A stretch of 64,000 bases of DNA from Streptomyces radicis (GCF_003626575.1 NZ_RBDY01000014.1:62001-126000); one strand, 5' to 3'. Numbered from the stretch's first letter, positions 50,966-59,805 are shown. A program made the numbers and translations. The notes: generated by a model not told the origin, from the letters alone.

Positions 50966-51670
50966 TCAGAGGGCGGGCGGGGTGATCGTGAACCGGGCGT
51001 TGATCCGCGCGTACACGGTCTGGCGGCGGGGCTCCAGGTCGAGCGCGGGCGGCGGCGCCGCCGCCCCCGCGGGCGCCGGGCCGCGCCTGCCGCCGTAGCC
51101 ACCCGCCATGGCCCCGTACTCGGGCTGCCCTTCGGCCCCCAGATCGGCGATGTCGATCAGCCCGGCCAGCTCCGAACCCACCGCCGCCGCGTACTCCCGC
51201 GCCCGCTCGACCGCTTGGCGCACGGCCTGCTGCCGCGCCTCCCGGTGCACGGGCGACCCGGGGCGCAGCGCCCACCACGGCCCCGAGACGCTGGTCAGCT
51301 CCAGGTCGGCGAGCCGCGTGGTCAGCTCGCCGAGCGCGGTGAAGTCCACGACCGTGGCCTGGACATACACCTTCCCGTGGTACGCCCGCACGCGCTCCCC
51401 GCGGCCCGACCTGAGCTCGGGGCTGATCGCGAACGCCCCCGTCTCGACCTTCTCCACCGCCTCGCCATAGGACGTGAGCAGCTCGAGAACGGCGTTGTTG
51501 CGCCGCGTGAGATCGGTGAGCGCCGCCCGCCGGTCACTGCCCCTGGCGCCCACCGTGACCCCGAGCCGCGCCGTCTCCGGCTCCACCTCGAGCCGTGCCT
51601 CCCCGCGCACCGCGACCCGCGGCGGGCCGGGCGCGGGGGCGGGATCGGCGGCGTTGGGGGACGACGTCAT
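50966..51670 (-). CDS. SIMPL-domain (DUF541) protein
   Basis: About 234 residues from the ATG at 51670 (GAGGAGGAG site). SIMPL features: VAVRGEARLEVEPETARLGVTV, AALTDLTRRNNAVLELLTSYG, VQATVVDFTALGELTTRLADL, SPVHREARQQAVRQAVERAREYA. No signal peptide, unlike many DUF541 proteins. Forms oligomers in related bacteria; function unknown. A Gly-rich linker (GGYGGRRG) precedes the last strand. Confidence 0.8.
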   Translation of the reverse strand: MTSSPNAADPAPAPGPPRVAVRGEARLEVEPETARLGVTVGARGSDRRAALTDLTRRNNAVLELLTSYGEAVEKVETGAFAISPELRSGRGERVRAYHGKVYVQATVVDFTALGELTTRLADLELTSVSGPWWALRPGSPVHREARQQAVRQAVERAREYAAAVGSELAGLIDIADLGAEGQPEYGAMAGGYGGRRGPAPAGAAAPPPALDLEPRRQTVYARINARFTITPPAL

Positions 51671-51827
51671 GGGGGCTCCTCCTCGGAACGACGACTCGGC
51701 GGCCGACGGGCTCGACGGCCGACGGACTCGACGGCTCGATGTCTCGACGGCGCTCAGGCTACAAGTGCGATGCCGCGTCCCTTTATGGGGCGGCGGGGGC
51801 GGCCCTTCGGCGTCTAGCCTGGCCCGC

Positions 51828-52592
51828 ATGGCCATCTCTCCCGAGCTCGCCCGGGTCCACGCCTTCCTGACCGGCTTCGCGCGGCGGCAGGCGCCCCGGG
51901 TCGCCGAGGTGCCCGGTGGGTTCGCCGTGCGCGACGACGCGCTGCGGTACTCGCACCATGACAATCAGCTGTTCATCGACGCCCCGGTCGAGCCCGCCGC
52001 GCTTCCCGGCCTCGCGGACGAGGCGTTGAACGGGCTCGCTCACCGGCTGATCACGGTGCTCGACGACGGGCTCGGGCAGGCGTGCGTTCCCGCGCTCACC
52101 GGCGCCGGTTACACCCATGAGGCGAACCTCCTCATGCTGCACACGGGCCCGGTGCCAAGGGCGGGGGCGGCCGAGCCGGTCGAACTCGCGGCGTTCGCCG
52201 AGCCGTTGAGCCGCCGCTGGCGCGGCTTCCTGCCGCACGCCGACGACGAGGCCGTCCGCCAGCTCGTCGAACGCCGCACCGCCCGCCACAGGGGCGCCGC
52301 CACGGTCCACTTCATCGGCGCCCGCACCTCGGAGGGCGAGGTCGCGTCCTGGGCGGACCTCTACCTCGAACCGGCCCTGGGCATCGGCCAGTTCGAGGAC
52401 TTCCTGACCGCCGAGCGCCACCTGGGCAAGGGTTATGGCACCGCCGTGCTGACCACGGCCCTCCACCTGGCGTCGGCGGCGGGCTGCGCGACCCGTTTCC
52501 TCGTGGCGTCCGAGGACGACTGGCCGCGTCACTGGTACGCGCGCCGGGGCTTCACCGCGATCGGCCGCACCCACACGTTCGAACGCGGGTGA
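51828..52592 (+). CDS. GNAT-family acetyltransferase
   Basis: 254 residues. N-terminal half is an unusual GNAT-like domain (FAVRDDALRYSHHDNQLFI), C-terminal half has VASWADLYLEPALGIGQFEDFLTAERHLGKGYGTAVL, the acetyl-CoA loop, and ASEDDWPRHWYARRGFTAIGRTHTF. Acceptor unknown. Next gene begins after 21 bases. Confidence 0.82.
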   Translation: MAISPELARVHAFLTGFARRQAPRVAEVPGGFAVRDDALRYSHHDNQLFIDAPVEPAALPGLADEALNGLAHRLITVLDDGLGQACVPALTGAGYTHEANLLMLHTGPVPRAGAAEPVELAAFAEPLSRRWRGFLPHADDEAVRQLVERRTARHRGAATVHFIGARTSEGEVASWADLYLEPALGIGQFEDFLTAERHLGKGYGTAVLTTALHLASAAGCATRFLVASEDDWPRHWYARRGFTAIGRTHTFERG

Positions 52593-52613
52593 GTGGATTG
52601 CGAGACTGAGCCC

Positions 52614-53300
52614 ATGAACGGGCCCATGAACGAGATGGCACGCTTCCGCCGGGCGCTCGTCGCCGGGGCGGCGGGCGGCGCGGCGGCAGCGACGACGGCG
52701 ACCGCGACGGCGGTGGCGACGGCGCACGACCTGGCCGCCGCCGTCGGCCTGCGCACGGTCGTGCTCGTCGAAGGGGGCAGCGACCAGGTCGCGGTGGAGG
52801 CGCTTGCCGCGCGCCGCGGCCGTGACCTCGACGCCGAGGGCGTCGCGGTCGTGCCGCTCGGCGGCGTCACCAACATCGGCAAGTTCCTTGCCCTGTGCGG
52901 CCCTTCGGGCCTCGACGTCCGGCTGGCCGGTCTGTGCGACGCGGGCGAGGAGCGCTTCTTCCAACGCGGCCTCGAACGCGTCGGCCTCGGTACCGACTTG
53001 ACGCGCGCCGCGCTTGAGCCGCTCGGCTTCTACGTGTGCGTCGCCGACCTGGAGGACGAGCTGATCCGCGCCCTCGGCGCCGACGCCGTGCGGGAAGTCG
53101 TCGACGCGCAGGGCGAGTCGCGCCCGTTCCGCACGTTCCAGAACCAGCCCGCGCAGCGCCGACGCACCGTCGAGCAGCAGCTCCGCCGCTTCATGGGCAC
53201 CCACAGCGGCCGCAAGTCCCTCTACGCCCAAGCCTTGATCGAACACCTCCCCCCACCCCGCACCCCCCGCCCCCTTGACCGGCTGCTCGCCCACATCTGA
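52614..53300 (+). CDS. Stand-alone TOPRIM (OLD-type) protein
   Basis: About 228 residues; start uncertain (ATG at 52614, 52626 or 52635). N-terminal Ala/Thr-rich stretch (GGAAAATTATATAVATAHD), then TOPRIM with VVLVEGGSDQVAVEALA (Glu motif) and LAGLCDAGEERFF (Asp motif), and YVCVADLEDELIRALG typical of OLD-family nucleases. The ATPase half of OLD proteins is absent. May cut or bind nucleic acid; could be a fragment kept as a gene or a partner of another ATPase. Confidence 0.75.
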   Translation: MNGPMNEMARFRRALVAGAAGGAAAATTATATAVATAHDLAAAVGLRTVVLVEGGSDQVAVEALAARRGRDLDAEGVAVVPLGGVTNIGKFLALCGPSGLDVRLAGLCDAGEERFFQRGLERVGLGTDLTRAALEPLGFYVCVADLEDELIRALGADAVREVVDAQGESRPFRTFQNQPAQRRRTVEQQLRRFMGTHSGRKSLYAQALIEHLPPPRTPRPLDRLLAHI

Positions 53301-53308
53301 CTCCGCTC

Positions 53309-54037
53309 ATGAGCGATACGACGGAGGTGAGGGCGCCGAAGCGGATGTACCGGGCCTCGGTGGTGCGGCGGACGGGCGTCACGCTCGTCGTGTGCTGCGC
53401 GGCGGCGCTGGTCGTGCAACTCCTGGTGTCCGCCTGGTTCTTCGGGACCGCCCTGGTGCTCCTGGTGGTGGCGCCCGTGCCGGGCGCGATGCTCGGCTTC
53501 ATGCTGCTCGACGTCTGGAGCGCCACCACGGTCGACGAGCGCGGGGTCGCGGTGCGCCGACTGTTCCGGGTGCGGCGAACGGCGTGGCGCGACGTCCTCG
53601 CGATCGAGGCCGAGGGCGAGCCCGCGACCCATGTCACGATGTACGCGCACCCTGGCCGCGCGATCGTGCTCCCCAAGGTCGACGGCGGGCGCGGGCCGTC
53701 GCCGCGCGACGAGATCCACGCCCTGCGCGCGACATGGGAGCGGCACCGCGGCGCGGACTGGACGCCCAGGCCCGGACTCGTCGAGGCGGCGAACGCGAGG
53801 GCGCGGGACGACCGGCGGACCGAGGACGCGCTCGGCTCGGCCGGGTGGGCCGCGTGGACGGCGATCCGGATCGCGGTGTTCGGCGTGCTGCCCGCGGCGC
53901 TCCTGGCCGCCCTGTGCGTCGGCGCGCTCGACGCCGTGCTCGACATCCCGTGGCGGGCGTTCATCTGGTCCGTCGTGGGCGTGGCGGCGGCGACGTTCGT
54001 GGGCGTCTTCCTCAGGAAGCGGCGCCGGGCCCGTTGA
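53309..54037 (+). CDS. PH-domain membrane protein
   Basis: 242 residues. Two hydrophobic hairpins (VTLVVCCAAALVVQLLVSAW and ALVLLVVAPVPGAML) followed by a bacterial PH-like domain (TVDERGVAVRRLFRVRRTAWRDVLAIE), then two C-terminal helices (IAVFGVLPAALLAALCVGAL, FIWSVVGVAAATFVGVFL). Eight bases after the TOPRIM gene. Common in streptomycetes, function unknown. Confidence 0.7.
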   Translation: MSDTTEVRAPKRMYRASVVRRTGVTLVVCCAAALVVQLLVSAWFFGTALVLLVVAPVPGAMLGFMLLDVWSATTVDERGVAVRRLFRVRRTAWRDVLAIEAEGEPATHVTMYAHPGRAIVLPKVDGGRGPSPRDEIHALRATWERHRGADWTPRPGLVEAANARARDDRRTEDALGSAGWAAWTAIRIAVFGVLPAALLAALCVGALDAVLDIPWRAFIWSVVGVAAATFVGVFLRKRRRAR

Positions 54038-54165
54038 ACGTCCGAACGCGGGCCGCGGCCGTTCGGGTACGGGCCGGTCGGAAACCTGTCGCGCCGCGCG
54101 CGGGTGAGCCGTTAGCCTCCGCCTGAGCGGGGCCAGGGACGCCACCGCGAAAGGGGGAGCTCGGC

Positions 54166-54888
54166 ATGGAGACCATTGCGGGCGTGCGCACCGATCGACT
54201 CGGCCTGCTGCTCGACCAGTTCGACAAGGCCAGGGAGATGGGCCAGGTGCGGCTGGCGGGGCTCGGCGACGAGGAGTACCTGTGGGAGCCGGTGCCCGGC
54301 TGCTGGTCGATCCGGCGCCGGGGCGAGGCGGAGACGCCGAGGGCGTTCGGGCCGGGCGACTGGCTGCTCGACCGGGGCGCCCCCGACATCCCGGCGAGCG
54401 AGTACGCCGAGATCGCGCGGCAGGCCGCGGGCGGCATGTCGGTCGCCAAGATCGCCGAGGACTGGAGCGTGAGCGCCGAGCGCGTCGAGGAGGTCCTCGC
54501 CCACACCGGCCCGGTGGAGCCCGACGAGACCCCGGTCACGACGATCGCGTGGCGGCTCAGCCACCTGCACTTCTGCTTCGCGGGCAGCTGGGAGTGGACC
54601 TTCGGCGAACGGCGCGTGGACCCCACGCTGCTGGTCGACTTCACACCCGACGCCGCCGTTGCCGTCGAACGCTTCTGGGCGTTGATGGACCGCTGGCGCG
54701 ACAGCATCGCCACCGTGACCGAGGCGCAGCTCGACACGGTCGGCTTCTCGCAGTACCCGTACGGCTCCGACCCGGACGAGCCGTACGCGTCCGCGCTGGC
54801 GGGCTGCAACCTCGAGTTCATCCACCACATGGCCGAGATCGCCCTGCTCCGCGACCTCTGGCGCGCCCGCACGCCCGGGCGCGGATAG
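54166..54888 (+). CDS. DinB-family protein
   Basis: 240 residues. Four-helix DinB/YfiT-type fold: RLGLLLDQFDKAREMGQVRL, WEPVPGCWSIRRRG, TTIAWRLSHLHFCFAGSWEWTFG (metal His), and EFIHHMAEIALLRDLWR (His pair). Such proteins are often thiol- or metal-dependent transferases; substrate unknown. A central insertion (residues ~60-115) contains an HTH-like segment (MSVAKIAEDWSVSAERVEEVL). Confidence 0.8.
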   Translation: METIAGVRTDRLGLLLDQFDKAREMGQVRLAGLGDEEYLWEPVPGCWSIRRRGEAETPRAFGPGDWLLDRGAPDIPASEYAEIARQAAGGMSVAKIAEDWSVSAERVEEVLAHTGPVEPDETPVTTIAWRLSHLHFCFAGSWEWTFGERRVDPTLLVDFTPDAAVAVERFWALMDRWRDSIATVTEAQLDTVGFSQYPYGSDPDEPYASALAGCNLEFIHHMAEIALLRDLWRARTPGRG

Positions 54889-54982
54889 CGCGGGGAGCGG
54901 GGGGCGCGCGGGGCGGCGCCGGTCAGCGACGGTGTCGTCGGCGCGGGCGACCCGACCCGGGCGTGGTCATCTGGTGGGGCGT

Positions 54983-55672
54983 TCAGGTCGGCCGTGTCGC
55001 GGTCACCAGCAGGGCGTCGGCGGTGCGCGTGCCCTGAACGTCGGCGCGGAGCAGGTCCGTGTTGATCCGCGTGAACCCGGCCTCGCCGAGCAGTGTGGTC
55101 CACGTGCGCTCCTGGAGCACCCAGCGGCGCATCGTGGTCGCCTCGTCGTGGGGTGTCGTCGCCGGGATGTCGGTGTGCGTCACGTCGGGTCGGGCGGGCG
55201 CGCCGTCGAGGTGGTGGGCGAGGGTGGCGAACACGAGCCGTCCGCTCGGCCGCAGAGCGTCCGCCGCCGTGGGCAGCAGGTCGCGTGGGTCGGTGAAGTC
55301 GACGGCGCCGAAGACGCTGTAGAGGGCGTCGTAGGTGCTCGGCCTTTGCCGGAGGTGGGCCACGGCGTCGGCGTGGAACAGGCGCAGGCGTGGGGTGAGG
55401 TGGGCGTAGAGGTCGGTGGCCATGGCGTGCTGGGCTGCGGAGGCGTCGATGGCGTCCACCCGGGCGGGCTGGTGATGGGTCGCCAGGTGGGCGGCGTGGC
55501 GGGCGGCCCCGGCACCGAGGTCGCCGACGCGCAGGCCGGTGAGGTCGCCGAGCGTTTCGGCGCCGGGCCCGGTGTTCTGGCTCCAGGCCCAGCGGAAGGT
55601 CGCCGGGACGGTCCGGTCGGTGGTGGCACGGGTGCGCCCGTAGTGGTGCCAGAGGTCTGGGGTGGTGATCAC
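54983..55672 (-). CDS. Class I SAM-dependent methyltransferase
   Basis: 229 residues. VGDLGAGAARHAAHLAT (SAM loop), VDAIDASAAQHAMAT, YDALYSVFGAVDFTDPRDLLP, LRPSGRLVFATLAHH. Family fold is clear, substrate is not. It is the last gene of a minus-strand stretch that includes the GRDP-like protein, but a strong hairpin separates them. Confidence 0.85.
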   Translation of the reverse strand: MITTPDLWHHYGRTRATTDRTVPATFRWAWSQNTGPGAETLGDLTGLRVGDLGAGAARHAAHLATHHQPARVDAIDASAAQHAMATDLYAHLTPRLRLFHADAVAHLRQRPSTYDALYSVFGAVDFTDPRDLLPTAADALRPSGRLVFATLAHHLDGAPARPDVTHTDIPATTPHDEATTMRRWVLQERTWTTLLGEAGFTRINTDLLRADVQGTRTADALLVTATRPT

Positions 55673-55740
55673 CGCCTCATCCTGGCCGGTGCGTCGCGGC
55701 CACGGGTCCGGTTCCGGGAGATCTCACCCTGGCGTGCCCA

Positions 55741-55772
55741 AGGGCCCGGCCGAGTCGGGTCGGCCGGGCCCT
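55741..55772 (-). terminator. 13-bp perfect hairpin after the GRDP-like gene
   Basis: AGGGCCCGGCCGA, 6-base loop, exact complement. It lies 25 bases after the stop at 55797 and before the methyltransferase start. Confidence 0.75.
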
Positions 55773-55796
55773 GGCGCGCTCCGTGCTACGAGGTGG

Positions 55797-56255
55797 TCAG
55801 TGGGCGTCGTTGCCGGGGTGGCACGGGCCGCACTCGGCGGCGTCGGCCCACAGCGGCAGGTCGACCTCCCAGCCGTCGGCTGCGATCAGCTGGGCGGTCT
55901 TGAGTACGGAGCCGTCGTTCTTGAACTCAACCTTGGGGACGTGGTGCAGGAAGCGCCCGTCGTTGTGGCGGTCGCACAGCTCGGCGTAGGCAACGGTGTC
56001 GAGGATGATCGTGTGGACGCCGATGTCGACGAGCGTGCTGGGCGCGAGCCCGAGCTGCTGACCGCGATGCCTCATCGCGGTCAGCAGGTAGGCGTAGCCC
56101 TGGTCCAGGACGCGAGCGGCCATGATCGAGTCGTAGGGGTAGTCGCGCTGGAGGAGCCCGACCTGCTTGTCCCACAGGTCGCTGGGCACGATGTCGCGTG
56201 CGGAGCGGCGCGGGCCGGTTGTCGGATTGCTGGTCAAGAAGGGTGCGATTGCCAT
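55797..56255 (-). CDS. GRDP-like (glycine-rich-domain type) protein
   Basis: 152 residues from the ATG at 56255 (GGAGG site). Core SIMAARVLDQGYAYLLTAMRH, LVDIGVHTIILDTVAYAELCDRHNDGRFLHHVP resembles the GRDP-like (DUF1399) domain, in which an H-x-H-type surface is conserved. The C-terminal ADAAECGPCHPGNDAH has a Cys-x2-Cys-His that could bind metal. Function unknown; in other streptomycetes it occurs near radical SAM and kinase genes, from memory. Confidence 0.7.
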   Translation of the reverse strand: MAIAPFLTSNPTTGPRRSARDIVPSDLWDKQVGLLQRDYPYDSIMAARVLDQGYAYLLTAMRHRGQQLGLAPSTLVDIGVHTIILDTVAYAELCDRHNDGRFLHHVPKVEFKNDGSVLKTAQLIAADGWEVDLPLWADAAECGPCHPGNDAH

Positions 56256-56339
56256 GGTGCCTCCGATGGGGCGGCGCCCCGCGATTCGGGGCGGCAGTTC
56301 AAGCACACCGCGCCGACGGCCTGACGAGCGATCAATTGT

Positions 56340-56371
56340 CTTGCGACGCAAGGATTTTGCACGTGCTGCAA
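56340..56371. promoter_or_regulatory. Two adjacent dyads in a divergent promoter region
   Basis: CTTGCGACGCAAG (56340-56352) and TTGCACGTGCTGCAA (56357-56371) share TTGC/GCAA half sites. They lie between the GRDP-like gene and the broken XRE gene and look like operators for an XRE-type protein. Confidence 0.5.
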
Positions 56372-56441
56372 GCGGTCTGGTCGAAGGCCGCGTCGCGGCC
56401 GTACCGTGGAAGGCCCCGGTCGCGCGGCGTGGGAGGGGCCG

Positions 56442-56722
56442 GTGTCCGTTGACCCGCTCTGGAACAGCACACGAGCGCGCGAGGCGGCCGCGCAGCGGCG
56501 TGTGGGTGCGTTGATCCGGCTCGGCCGCGAGCACCGTGCGTGGACGCTGGCCGCGCTCGGGGACCGGCTGGGCTGCTCGCCGTCCACGGTATCCCGGCTG
56601 GAGCGCCGCACGCGGATCGCCGACCTAGGCCTGGTGCACCGCGCCGCGCGTATCGGCTGTTCCTGCTGGGACGCCGCGCGGAGCGGATCGAGACGTTGGC
56701 GGAGTCGTTCAGGACGGTGTGA
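56442..56722 (+). pseudogene. Frameshifted XRE-family regulator
   Basis: From a GTG at 56442 an HTH is readable: LIRLGREHRAWTLAALGDRLGCSPSTVSRLERRTR. After about residue 65 the frame continues as nonsense and antisense to the next gene. The neighbouring frame gives AYRLFLLGRRAERIETLAESF and a stop at 56722, which fits as the continuation. I infer a frameshift near 56645; a truncated functional HTH protein is also possible. Confidence 0.5.
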
Positions 56723-57509
56723 GGCCGCGGTGGGCGGCCCAGGCTGCCGTTGCCGTGAGCATGGCTTGGCGCGCGGCCACGTGTGGCTTGCGTTCGGTCA
56801 TCTCGTGCCGCATGCGGAGGTATGCGGCGGCGAAGGCGTCGACGGCCTCGGGGCTCGCGTCGCGCCAGGCCGCGCAGCCGCTCACCCAGCTCTCGGCGCC
56901 AGCGGGTGTGTGTCCGGAGGCGATGAGCTGGACGACGAGCATGGCCGGGTCGATGAGTCCGGCGCCCCGGGTGGGCCATCCCCAGTCGAGCGCCCTGATC
57001 CCGTTCGCCTCGATCAGCAGGTTGTACGGGTTGAGATCCGCGTGGAGCAACGTGTCACCGCGGAACAGTTCGCGTTCGGACTCCCGCGTCACGAACCGGT
57101 CCCATCGGGTCTCCGTCCAGGTCAGGGCGGGCTCGGGGAGCTCGATCGATCCGATCCGGTCGACGAGCTCGACGACGGCGGGCAGATCGGGGGAGTCCGG
57201 GCCGAAGTCGGGCGTTCTGCCGTCCACGACGTCGAGGCCGAGCGCGATCCACTCGTCGTCGCCCGCGTCCCAGTGCAGCGTGGGTGCGAGGGGGGCGAGG
57301 AACGGGGTGATCAGCCGCTCGCGATTGATGGAGGCGCACCGCCACCCCTCGTTGCGCATGGCCTTGACGAAGAACGGCCCCTTCTCACACGTGACCACCC
57401 CGGCGAAATCCGTCCAGCCAACGGTCTCGGCGCGGCGGAATCCGGTCACGACTCCGGTGTGTGGGCGGATGAGCTCTCGGAACGGCAACGTCGTCGGATC
57501 GTCGGTCAT
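56709..57509 (-). CDS. APH-fold phosphotransferase (paralogue 1)
   Basis: About 266 residues. Aminoglycoside-phosphotransferase/choline-kinase fold with catalytic loop LLHADLNPYNLLI (HxDxxxxN) and Mg-binding ALDWGWPTRG. N-terminus FRELIRPHTGVVTGFRR. Kinase for a small molecule; target unknown. Close paralogue of 57649-58452 (same opening, RWD-type loop, C-terminal WAAHRGL), so a tandem duplication. Confidence 0.88.
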   Translation of the reverse strand: MTDDPTTLPFRELIRPHTGVVTGFRRAETVGWTDFAGVVTCEKGPFFVKAMRNEGWRCASINRERLITPFLAPLAPTLHWDAGDDEWIALGLDVVDGRTPDFGPDSPDLPAVVELVDRIGSIELPEPALTWTETRWDRFVTRESERELFRGDTLLHADLNPYNLLIEANGIRALDWGWPTRGAGLIDPAMLVVQLIASGHTPAGAESWVSGCAAWRDASPEAVDAFAAAYLRMRHEMTERKPHVAARQAMLTATAAWAAHRGLTPS

Positions 57510-57648
57510 GGCACTCACCACCCCAGGTTCTCAGCCGAATGCCGGGCGTTCGCCGTTTCGGACAGCGATCTCTCGCCGGACGCGCGCAACGTGACCGCCT
57601 TCGGGTGGCGGAACTCCGCGAGCAACGGCGGCGCCTCCCACGTTGAGG

Positions 57649-58452
57649 TCAGAACGGCTCGAGGCCCCGGTGGGCGGCCCACGTTTCCGTGGCGTCGGCC
57701 ATGGCGCCGAGCCAGGGCTGATCCGGCTTGCGCAGGGCTCGGTGGCGGTGCATGCGGGTGTGGGCGATGACGAAGGCGTCGATGGCTTCGGGGTCGGCGT
57801 TGGTCCAGGCCGGGCACTTGGCCGCCCATGCCTCGGCGTTCCCGGGTGTGTGCTCGGCGGCGATGAGCTGGAATACCAGCATGGCGGGGTCGATGAACGC
57901 GGCTCCGCGCGTGGGCCAGGACCAGTCGACGAGCCAGGAACGCCGGTCGTCGATGAGGAAGTTGCTGGGGTTGATGTCCGCGTGGAGGAACGCGTTCCCG
58001 CGGAACAACGCGGGGGCGCCGCGGTCGGCCCACCAGTCCCAGCGGGTTTCTGTCCAGTCCTCGGCGATCTCGGGGAGGGGCAGCTCGCCGACGCGGTTGA
58101 TGAGGTCGACGACCACCGGCACGTCCGGCGAGTCGGGCGCGAAGTCCGTTTCCCGGCCGTTCACGCACTCGAATCCGAGCACGATCCACTCGTCGTCCTC
58201 GGCGGACCACAAGAGCGCCGGGGCGAGAGACCGGACGAACGGATTGATGTCCCTCTCCCGCAACATCTGATCACGCCGCCCACCGGGCCGGTTCCGCATG
58301 GCTTTGACGAAGAAACGGCCGAGTTCCCCGGTCACCACGGCCGTCAGGTCCGTGCTGAACGCCCTTTCGATCAGCTGGATTTCGGTCACGGCCCCGACAA
58401 GGGGACGGATCAGTTCCCGGAACGCGGGGTCGGGATCGCTTGCGGTGGACAC
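57649..58452 (-). CDS. APH-fold phosphotransferase (paralogue 2)
   Basis: 267 residues, GTG start placed directly after the radical SAM stop; the AGGAGA site lies in the last codons of that gene, so translation is coupled. Catalytic loop FLHADINPSNFLI and LVDWSWPTRG. Aligned along its length with the kinase at 56709. Together they suggest two phosphorylation steps or two related substrates in the locus. Confidence 0.88.
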   Translation of the reverse strand: MSTASDPDPAFRELIRPLVGAVTEIQLIERAFSTDLTAVVTGELGRFFVKAMRNRPGGRRDQMLRERDINPFVRSLAPALLWSAEDDEWIVLGFECVNGRETDFAPDSPDVPVVVDLINRVGELPLPEIAEDWTETRWDWWADRGAPALFRGNAFLHADINPSNFLIDDRRSWLVDWSWPTRGAAFIDPAMLVFQLIAAEHTPGNAEAWAAKCPAWTNADPEAIDAFVIAHTRMHRHRALRKPDQPWLGAMADATETWAAHRGLEPF

Positions 58453-59364
58453 TTATCTCCTGGGGCGGCATTCGATGCTTGGGACGCCGGGGCCACATTC
58501 CTCGTCGTCGGGGTTGCACGCCTCGGGGAAATCCCCCTTGGGAGCGCAGGGTGTGTTCGCAGGGTAACAGGGGGTCTGGTTGGGATAGCACTTGGGCTGA
58601 CAATCCCCTTTACTCGCCACGCGGCGGATGGCGCTGTTGGCCTCCGCCATGGCCTTGCTCGTGAGGACCGAGACCAGCGGGCTACGCCGGACATTACCGA
58701 CCCCCATCCAGGTGGAGAAGACGCACGGACTGACCCGGCCGTCCGGTCCGATGGCCGCCCGGCCGTCGCCGCACCGCCCACACAGGTTGGCCGCATCCGG
58801 GGCTTCGCCACCTGAACCTCGGCCGAACTCTCGGATGCGGTCGACACCGATTCTTGTCACTCCCAGGGACTCGAGATCGGCTCTCGCCTCGACGGCGCGC
58901 TGGTTGTCGCTGGCGACGATGATCCCGGCGCGTAAGGGGATGCCGAGGCGGACGGCCTTGGCGATGTTGGCCCTGGTACGGGCGTGGCTGGGGCGGCCGG
59001 TCATGGCGTTGTGTTCACCGGCCTGGTCGGAGTAGTACGACGTGGCGAGCGAAACACCCTCGCGTCGGTACAACTCCCAGTGCGCGTCGGGCACGTGGAC
59101 GAGGTTGCTGAATACCTCGGCCTCCAGGCCGAGCGCCCACGCGTGGTCCAGTATCTCGGTGAAGTGCGGGTGCAACGTCGGCTCTCCGCCGATGAGTTGA
59201 ACGTTGCGGACACCGGCGTCCCGCGCCTGATCGAGGACGCCGATCCAGTCCTCGCGCGTCATCACGCCATGGGAGCCGTCCGACCCGGATGCGTTGTAGC
59301 AGTGAACGCACGCGAGTTGGCACTTGCGGGTCAGGTCGAGCCACAGCAGTCGAGGTGCTGGCAT
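58453..59364 (-). CDS. Radical SAM protein with Cys/Pro-rich tail
   Basis: About 303 residues from the ATG at 59364 (GAGAAGGGG site). The [4Fe-4S] motif is CQLACVHC (Cys15, Cys19, Cys22). LIGGEPTLHPHFTEILDHA and an auxiliary SPASM-like site NLCGRCGDG ... GRVSPCVFS follow. The last ~50 residues carry seven cysteines in a C-x-P rhythm (CQPKCYPNQTPCYPANTPC...). Such tails could bind additional clusters or be substrate-like. It generates a radical on an unknown substrate; the two kinases follow immediately. Confidence 0.9.
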   Translation of the reverse strand: MPAPRLLWLDLTRKCQLACVHCYNASGSDGSHGVMTREDWIGVLDQARDAGVRNVQLIGGEPTLHPHFTEILDHAWALGLEAEVFSNLVHVPDAHWELYRREGVSLATSYYSDQAGEHNAMTGRPSHARTRANIAKAVRLGIPLRAGIIVASDNQRAVEARADLESLGVTRIGVDRIREFGRGSGGEAPDAANLCGRCGDGRAAIGPDGRVSPCVFSTWMGVGNVRRSPLVSVLTSKAMAEANSAIRRVASKGDCQPKCYPNQTPCYPANTPCAPKGDFPEACNPDDEECGPGVPSIECRPRR

Positions 59365-59530
59365 CGGGGCCCCTTCTCGCCGGTTGGTGGACGCCGGATG
59401 CCTTTCACCTTGCGGTGTCATCGGTGTCCCGCCGAGCGGGCGCACGAGGCATGAGGGCGGCGCGACGGAGCGTTGGGGGGCGCGCGAGTTCTGCGGGTAT
59501 GAACGGAGTCGATCGGGTAGAGGGGTGGGG

Positions 59531-59573
59531 CGGGGCCGTCTTTCCCCGGCTCTCTCGGGGGAAGACGGCCCCG
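59531..59573 (-). terminator. 18-bp stem hairpin after the DUF397 gene
   Basis: CGGGGCCGTCTTTCCCCG pairs with 59556-59573 with one G-T type mismatch around a 7-base loop, 11 bases after the DUF397 stop. Ends the XRE-DUF397 operon. Confidence 0.75.
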
Positions 59574-59583
59574 TTCGTTCGAT

Positions 59584-59805
59584 TTACAGCGTGCCGTCGA
59601 GGATGGCCTGGCGGAACGCGTTCCACTCGGCGGCCGTGTAACGCAACGCCTCCCGCTCGGGGTTCTTCGAGTCGCGCATCGCGACCCCGCCGCCGGGGAG
59701 GTCGGTGATCTCGACGCAGTTGTTCGCTCCGTTGCTGCGGGGGGACTTGCGCCAAACCGCGTTCGACAGGTCGAGGGCGTAGAGGTCTTCCTTGAGGGCG
59801 TTCAC
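59584..59805 (-). CDS. DUF397 protein
   Basis: 73 residues, GTG start overlapping the XRE stop by 4 bases. Typical DUF397: WRKSPRSNGANNCVEITDLPGGGVAMRDSKNP and WNAFRQAILDG. In streptomycetes (BldB/WhiJ-type systems) such small proteins work with the adjacent XRE regulator as antagonist or partner. Confidence 0.92.
   Translation of the reverse strand: MNALKEDLYALDLSNAVWRKSPRSNGANNCVEITDLPGGGVAMRDSKNPEREALRYTAAEWNAFRQAILDGTL

Noticed and set aside
57510..57648. Possible small gene between the two kinases
   Set aside because: Only an unsupported frame without start or ribosome site; treated as intergenic.
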